Below the pieces are notes generated by a model. That model was not told where the DNA came from and did not search any database. It saw only the letters and a program-made list of their open reading frames with translations. Positions 53,132-57,081 of a stretch of DNA of 57,081 nucleotides are shown here, one piece after another. A program made the position numbers and the translations under genes. The DNA is from RGIG4097 sp964550635 (GTDB taxonomy: Bacteria; Bacillota; Clostridia; Christensenellales; CAG-917): contig CAZJZV010000009.1 in assembly GCA_964550635.1 (NCBI GenBank), positions 1 through 57,081 on the forward strand. The letters are read 5' to 3'. How positions within the stretch are numbered: position 1 is the stretch's first letter; the number at the start of each line of letters is the position of its first letter.

Positions 53132-54577
53132 ATGAGAATTGCAAACGTAAATTTGAAAAAGATTTTGGTTGCGGTGATTTGCCTCGTCCTTGCCATAACT
53201 ATGGTTGCTTGCAACTACAAAACCGCGACAGAAAATGGCACTCCTACGACGAACGGCACTACGAACGGTGCGACCGACGGTGATACGAGCGGCGGCGGAG
53301 AGAGCGGCGACGATACGCAAGACGTGTTCACTGTCAAACTCAACACCGCAATTCCTTATGCGTATTTGAGCACGGTCAAGGCGATATGGACGGACACCGA
53401 GAGCAACAACGGCGCGTTCTACTCTGCAAACTTCGACAGAAACGGAGTGGCGACGGTGAGCGGACTTGACGGCGATTTCAGAGTCACCCTGTCCGAGCCC
53501 CCCGAAGGCTACACCTACAATCCGAATATCTACTTTGCGAACAACGAGTCGAGAGACGTCGTGATTTCGCTCTACGAATTGAAAACCTTCGACAATCCCA
53601 ACGCGACGGGTTTGGACTCATTGGATCCTTTCATCATGAAGGAAACGGGCGCGTACAGAATCCAACTCACCGAGAGAAACTTTGAAAACGGACTTTGGAT
53701 GCGCTATATTCCGTCCTACAAGGGCAACTACTCAATCGAGTCGATGATTGACGTGACCGCGAACAAAATCAATCCGATATTGGATTACCACCACGGCAAC
53801 AATCAATTTGTCAATTCGGAAGGCGAACAAATCATAGGCGGCGGAGAGTCGAACACGTACACGAAGAATTTCCGTTGGGAGTACGAGTTTTTGAACGTGG
53901 GCAACGCATTCAACTTCCACGTATACGCGACCGCGCTTGACAAGGGCGCATTCCCTGTAAATATCGACTTCATACTTGAAAGGGACGGCGAGTTTACGGG
54001 TGACGACGGCAGATTGAACGTTGAAGCGGTGGAAAGCACGCACGACTTTACCGCACTTGAAAGCGTAGCGTTCAGCGACAAGACGACGGCATTCGTCGTA
54101 TACGGCAAGTACGACGGCAACAACAACGTGCTTGACGGCTCGAAAGTCCACTATGCAGGGGACGAATACACGACGGAAGCGGAGAAGAAAGCGAACGACT
54201 ACTACTACGTGCTTGACTCTGCGGGGAACAAGAAGATATTGTACGCGCAGATTTCAATCGACAACGAAGTCATCGAAACGGATTCGCGTAGCGGATTCTG
54301 CGACGCAATGAACGCGCCGAGAAAGATCGAAGGCAAAGACGAAAACAACGTCAAGAGATACTATAACTACGTGGGATTTATCTCGACCTACAATTCGCAC
54401 TGTGAGGACGGATATTATCCCGTGACCAAGGAATTGCAACTCTTCTTGCAACGATTCAGCACGTCGAGAAGGTTGTTCAACGACGGCAACGGCATTGGCG
54501 AATACAACAATAGCGGAGTGCTGTTCCTGTCGTCCGAAAGCAATCAATGGCTATTTGCATGCGGAGTATTCGCGTAA
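53132..54577 (+). CDS. Lipoprotein of unknown function in the vWA operon
   Basis: 481 residues, lipobox TMVAC with C27, followed by a Thr/Asn/Gly-rich linker (TPTTNGTTNGATDGDTSGGGES) typical of surface lipoproteins. The mature part starts with a prealbumin-like beta segment (VKLNTAIPYAYLSTVKAIW to FRVTLSEPPEGYTYNPNIYF), then a longer domain without a recognised motif. The ATG at 53132 is one base after the vWA gene's stop, with AAGGAAG upstream; it is clearly in the same operon. I do not recognise the family. Confidence 0.78.
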   Translation: MRIANVNLKKILVAVICLVLAITMVACNYKTATENGTPTTNGTTNGATDGDTSGGGESGDDTQDVFTVKLNTAIPYAYLSTVKAIWTDTESNNGAFYSANFDRNGVATVSGLDGDFRVTLSEPPEGYTYNPNIYFANNESRDVVISLYELKTFDNPNATGLDSLDPFIMKETGAYRIQLTERNFENGLWMRYIPSYKGNYSIESMIDVTANKINPILDYHHGNNQFVNSEGEQIIGGGESNTYTKNFRWEYEFLNVGNAFNFHVYATALDKGAFPVNIDFILERDGEFTGDDGRLNVEAVESTHDFTALESVAFSDKTTAFVVYGKYDGNNNVLDGSKVHYAGDEYTTEAEKKANDYYYVLDSAGNKKILYAQISIDNEVIETDSRSGFCDAMNAPRKIEGKDENNVKRYYNYVGFISTYNSHCEDGYYPVTKELQLFLQRFSTSRRLFNDGNGIGEYNNSGVLFLSSESNQWLFACGVFA

Positions 54578-54588
54578 AGGAGATGGGG

Positions 54589-56847
54589 ATGAAAAGGAAA
54601 AGAATTTTGATTTTGGCACTGGCAATTCTCGTCGTACTTGCGTTGACCGCGGTATTGACGGCGTGTTCGCACCGCCACGAAGTGATGAAATGGCGCGTCA
54701 CGAAAGAGCCTACCTGCACGACTGCGGGCATGCAAAGGGGCGCGTGCGTTGATTGTGGCGAAGTGGTGGAAGAGTCCGTCCCGACAGTTGCGGAGAATCA
54801 CGTATGGGGTGAATGGGAAGTATCCATTCGTCCGTCTTTCAACCGTGACGGCAAGGGCGAATTGAAGAGAGTATGCAGGGAAAACGCGGAGCATACGCAG
54901 ATCGTGAGCATACCCAAACTGTCCTCAAACGGCGCGGGCTACGAGGAATACGAGATATTCAAAGAACCGACCGTCGTTGAAGAAGGCAGGCTATCGGCGG
55001 TATATGCGAGCGAATACGGCGACATAGCGTTCACTGTGAACGTGCCGAAGAAGGAATTTGACGAAGAATCCGTTGAAGACGCGGTGCTTATGGGCTCGTC
55101 GAACAAGGATTTGATAAGAAAAGGTAGCGGAGTTGTGGACATTGGCTACAACGAGAACGGCGGACACAACTACGGCGCGTTCAACTACGTATTCGGCACC
55201 GACTACACCTACACGAACTACGCGGGCGACGGACAGGAAATCTGGGTATCGTTGACGTCGGGCGGAGACGTATTCGGCGTACTGCGGAAGAAGAACACCG
55301 ACGGATCGGTGCTTGTGATGCAATATCCGTCCGCGAGCGAGCTTGATTTCAACGGATTCCATTACAGGATATCCCGTGCGGACAGAGATTTTTACGGTGC
55401 GGAAGGCTTGCTTGCAAACGCTTATAGTTGGGGCAAGAAGAACGCCAACAGGGACTTCAAGCAGGGCGTACAGACCACCGAAGTCACGAACACGAGCGGA
55501 AACGTCGTCAACCCGAACGGAGAAAGAGTATATTGGTTCAGGTTTGGCTACTACAGCATCCCGCAGTACTTCTGCAAGATAGAGTGCAAGTTCATGCTGA
55601 CCGAAAGCGGAGCGTTGCGCTATATATTAATGACCACGGACACGTACGTGCGCGATCCGGGTGCGGACGACAACGACAAGCAGAACGACCAATTCTACTT
55701 GCAACTTGATCCTTCGACGAACGATACTCTTGCGTATCTCTACGAGAACTGCGGTCGCCCGGTCTATAACGAAGTTGTAGAGTATTATCAGGAACTGAAA
55801 GCGGACTATCCCGACGAGCCCGAGCACGAATATACCGAAAACTCCTTCAAGGTGGCGGATTTCGACGTGACGTACAAGAACAGAGAGGTTTCCGCGGAAT
55901 ACAGCGACAAAACTCCGACCTTTATGACGGGTGGCGGAACTGCCTCCGAGAACATATTGGTGCTTGTTGCGCAGAACGTGCAACCTGCGACGGCGGGATT
56001 CAGTTACGATCCGCTTTCGATCTACAGGATCACCGCAAACGGCAGATATATCAAACTTGACTCCACGTCTACGACCGATCCCGTCTGGGTGGTCGGACCC
56101 GACGGACTGGGCAGAATAAGCATCAGATCGAGACTTGCGGGCGAGATAAAACTTGCTTTCAGGACGGACGGCGGATGCGAGAAGATAGTCACGATATACG
56201 CGAACTACTCTGCGCCGACCATGCTTCGCCCCGCTATCTACGAATATCACGATTCGGGCTATGAGTGGAAGGAGTCCACGACGAACGCGATGAACGCAAC
56301 CGTATACGCAGGGCAGTCGTTGACGATGAAGTCCGTGATAGACTCAAGTCTGCTTGCCTACGTGGACGGCTCCTACGAAGCGACAATCGCAAGCGGTCCC
56401 GCGGGCGGAACGTTGAGAGTGAACGAAGGTGCGGGCACAGTGAGTTTCACGGCAAGCGAAGTGGGCGAATACGTCGTCGAGATGAAATCCAAACTCAAAT
56501 CCACCGTAATTGCGAGATTGACGGTAACGGTTGTTGCACCTCCGTCGGTGGAAGGACTGTTGCAAGGGGAGTATACCGCGAAGATGAAGAAGTTCGATGC
56601 GGAAATAACCTTTGCCCCCGCGGACACGGAAGGCAAAATCTACGCCACAGTCACGACCAACAAAGGCACGGAAATATTGCACGTCTACTACGACGTGGAG
56701 TATAAAATCGTGCGCTCCGAGCACGCGGACGGCGCAAAACTGGGCGTAGCAATCGAACTGAACGAAGCGTACAAACTTGTGTTTGCGAACCCGACAGGCT
56801 TCGGCAGTGGCAAAGAACGCGCGGTAATGTATGAAAAAGAAGAATGA
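54589..56847 (+). CDS. Lipoprotein with Cys-rich zinc-ribbon-like motif, last gene of the vWA operon
   Basis: 752 residues, lipobox LTAC with C26. Directly after the anchor is a short motif PTCTTAGMQRGACVDCGEVVE (C43, C53, C56, with H28 and H30 close by) of the CxxxG...CxxCG type found in many clostridial surface proteins. The large middle (about 170-430) has no recognised motif; a beta-rich Ig-like region (about 465-640) and a final PSVEGLLQGEYTAKMKK domain follow. AAAGGAGA lies before the ATG at 54589; an ATG six bases upstream overlaps this site. It begins 11 bp after the previous lipoprotein gene and is followed by a strong terminator. Confidence 0.78.
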   Translation: MKRKRILILALAILVVLALTAVLTACSHRHEVMKWRVTKEPTCTTAGMQRGACVDCGEVVEESVPTVAENHVWGEWEVSIRPSFNRDGKGELKRVCRENAEHTQIVSIPKLSSNGAGYEEYEIFKEPTVVEEGRLSAVYASEYGDIAFTVNVPKKEFDEESVEDAVLMGSSNKDLIRKGSGVVDIGYNENGGHNYGAFNYVFGTDYTYTNYAGDGQEIWVSLTSGGDVFGVLRKKNTDGSVLVMQYPSASELDFNGFHYRISRADRDFYGAEGLLANAYSWGKKNANRDFKQGVQTTEVTNTSGNVVNPNGERVYWFRFGYYSIPQYFCKIECKFMLTESGALRYILMTTDTYVRDPGADDNDKQNDQFYLQLDPSTNDTLAYLYENCGRPVYNEVVEYYQELKADYPDEPEHEYTENSFKVADFDVTYKNREVSAEYSDKTPTFMTGGGTASENILVLVAQNVQPATAGFSYDPLSIYRITANGRYIKLDSTSTTDPVWVVGPDGLGRISIRSRLAGEIKLAFRTDGGCEKIVTIYANYSAPTMLRPAIYEYHDSGYEWKESTTNAMNATVYAGQSLTMKSVIDSSLLAYVDGSYEATIASGPAGGTLRVNEGAGTVSFTASEVGEYVVEMKSKLKSTVIARLTVTVVAPPSVEGLLQGEYTAKMKKFDAEITFAPADTEGKIYATVTTNKGTEILHVYYDVEYKIVRSEHADGAKLGVAIELNEAYKLVFANPTGFGSGKERAVMYEKEE

Positions 56848-56877
56848 GAAAAAGCACTGCAAGGGCAGTGCTTTTTC
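56848..56877 (+). terminator. Terminator of the MoxR/vWA operon
   Basis: Perfect 13-bp stem GAAAAAGCACTGC / GCAGTGCTTTTTC with loop AAGG, starting right after the stop codon. Confidence 0.93.
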
Positions 56878-56878
56878 A

Positions 56879-56945
56879 ATGATATACGCTTTGCGTATGA
56901 TATATTGCTAACGCAATATGATATACTTGCTTCGCAAGCATGATA
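56879..56945. repeat. Array of short REP-like hairpins, right end
   Basis: ATACGC-TTT-GCGTAT (56884-56898), ATATTGC-TAAC-GCAATAT (56902-56919) and CTTGC-TTC-GCAAG (56926-56938), each preceded by TGATATA or a close form. It belongs to the same family as 135-209, in the reverse orientation. Confidence 0.75.
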
Positions 56946-56998
56946 TATGCAGACGACAGTCGCTTGTCGCGACACCGTCCGCATATTGCGGATTTTTT
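56946..56998 (+). other. Overlapping hairpins, one terminator-like
   Basis: TATGC-A-GAC (56946-56954) can pair with GTC-C-GCATA (56977-56985), enclosing CGACA/TGTCG. The right arm also forms TCCGCA-TAT-TGCGGA (56978-56992) followed by six T. The two folds exclude each other. No gene is seen from here to the window end. Confidence 0.5.
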
Positions 56999-57081
56999 AG
57001 TTTGGTCGGGTGTGAGTACGCACTTGCTCATTCGAAGACGGAACACGAGCCGCAACGGCGGCGAGAACTTCGAGTGCCGAG

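Overview
The window looks like a chromosomal segment of a Gram-positive, probably uncultured gut-type member of the Bacillota (Clostridia). The evidence is AGGAGG-type ribosome binding sites, sigma-A promoters with extended -10 boxes, a T-box leader, intrinsic terminators, lipobox lipoproteins and BspA-like, TasA-like and GLUG-repeat surface proteins. GC is near 50 percent. The lineage is inference; there is no rRNA or tRNA gene in the window.

Layout. (1) 1-265: palindromes and REP-like hairpins. (2) 399-6970: an operon lplA-lpdA-gcvT-gcvH-gcvPA-gcvPB, the whole glycine cleavage system with its E3 and a lipoate ligase; its promoter places the transcript start at the lplA ATG. (3) 7084-7618: a small membrane protein, an overlapping 53-codon ORF and strong hairpins. 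(4) 7697-12132: MarR regulator with two candidate operators, then a heterodimeric ABC exporter. (5) 12192-14131: a highly structured leader with a terminator and a competing antiterminator, in front of a BspA-like leucine-rich-repeat lipoprotein gene frameshifted in its signal peptide. (6) 14156-17696, minus strand: a polar amino-acid ABC importer (binding protein, permease, ATPase) and a GMP synthetase lacking its glutaminase domain. (7) 17843-19503: T-box leader and a stand-alone TrpB2-type tryptophan synthase beta chain. (8) 19627-21844: a truncated paralogue of the giant protein, divergently oriented, and a repeat-filled intergenic region. (9) 21845-43437: a 6321-residue secreted GLUG-repeat protein followed by three small exported proteins with TasA/camelysin-like N termini. 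(10) 43439-44767: a membrane-anchored PI-PLC-like protein. (11) 44964-56877: a seven-gene operon (DUF4175-like membrane protein, MoxR ATPase, DUF58, two membrane vWA proteins, two lipoproteins). (12) 56879-57081: REP-like hairpins of the same family as at the left end.

How the parts may work together. The left third is metabolic housekeeping: glycine catabolism, amino-acid uptake, tryptophan synthesis from indole, GMP synthesis. The right two thirds look like a cell-surface system: an enormous beta-helical exported protein, candidate fibre or pilin-like subunits, a PI-PLC-like enzyme, and a MoxR/vWA membrane machine with its own lipoproteins that could act in assembly or quality control at the envelope. 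That functional link is inference from adjacency. The strongest candidates for undescribed biology are the leader RNA at 12226-12401, the giant-protein/TasA-like cluster with its truncated divergent paralogue, and the MoxR-vWA-lipoprotein operon.
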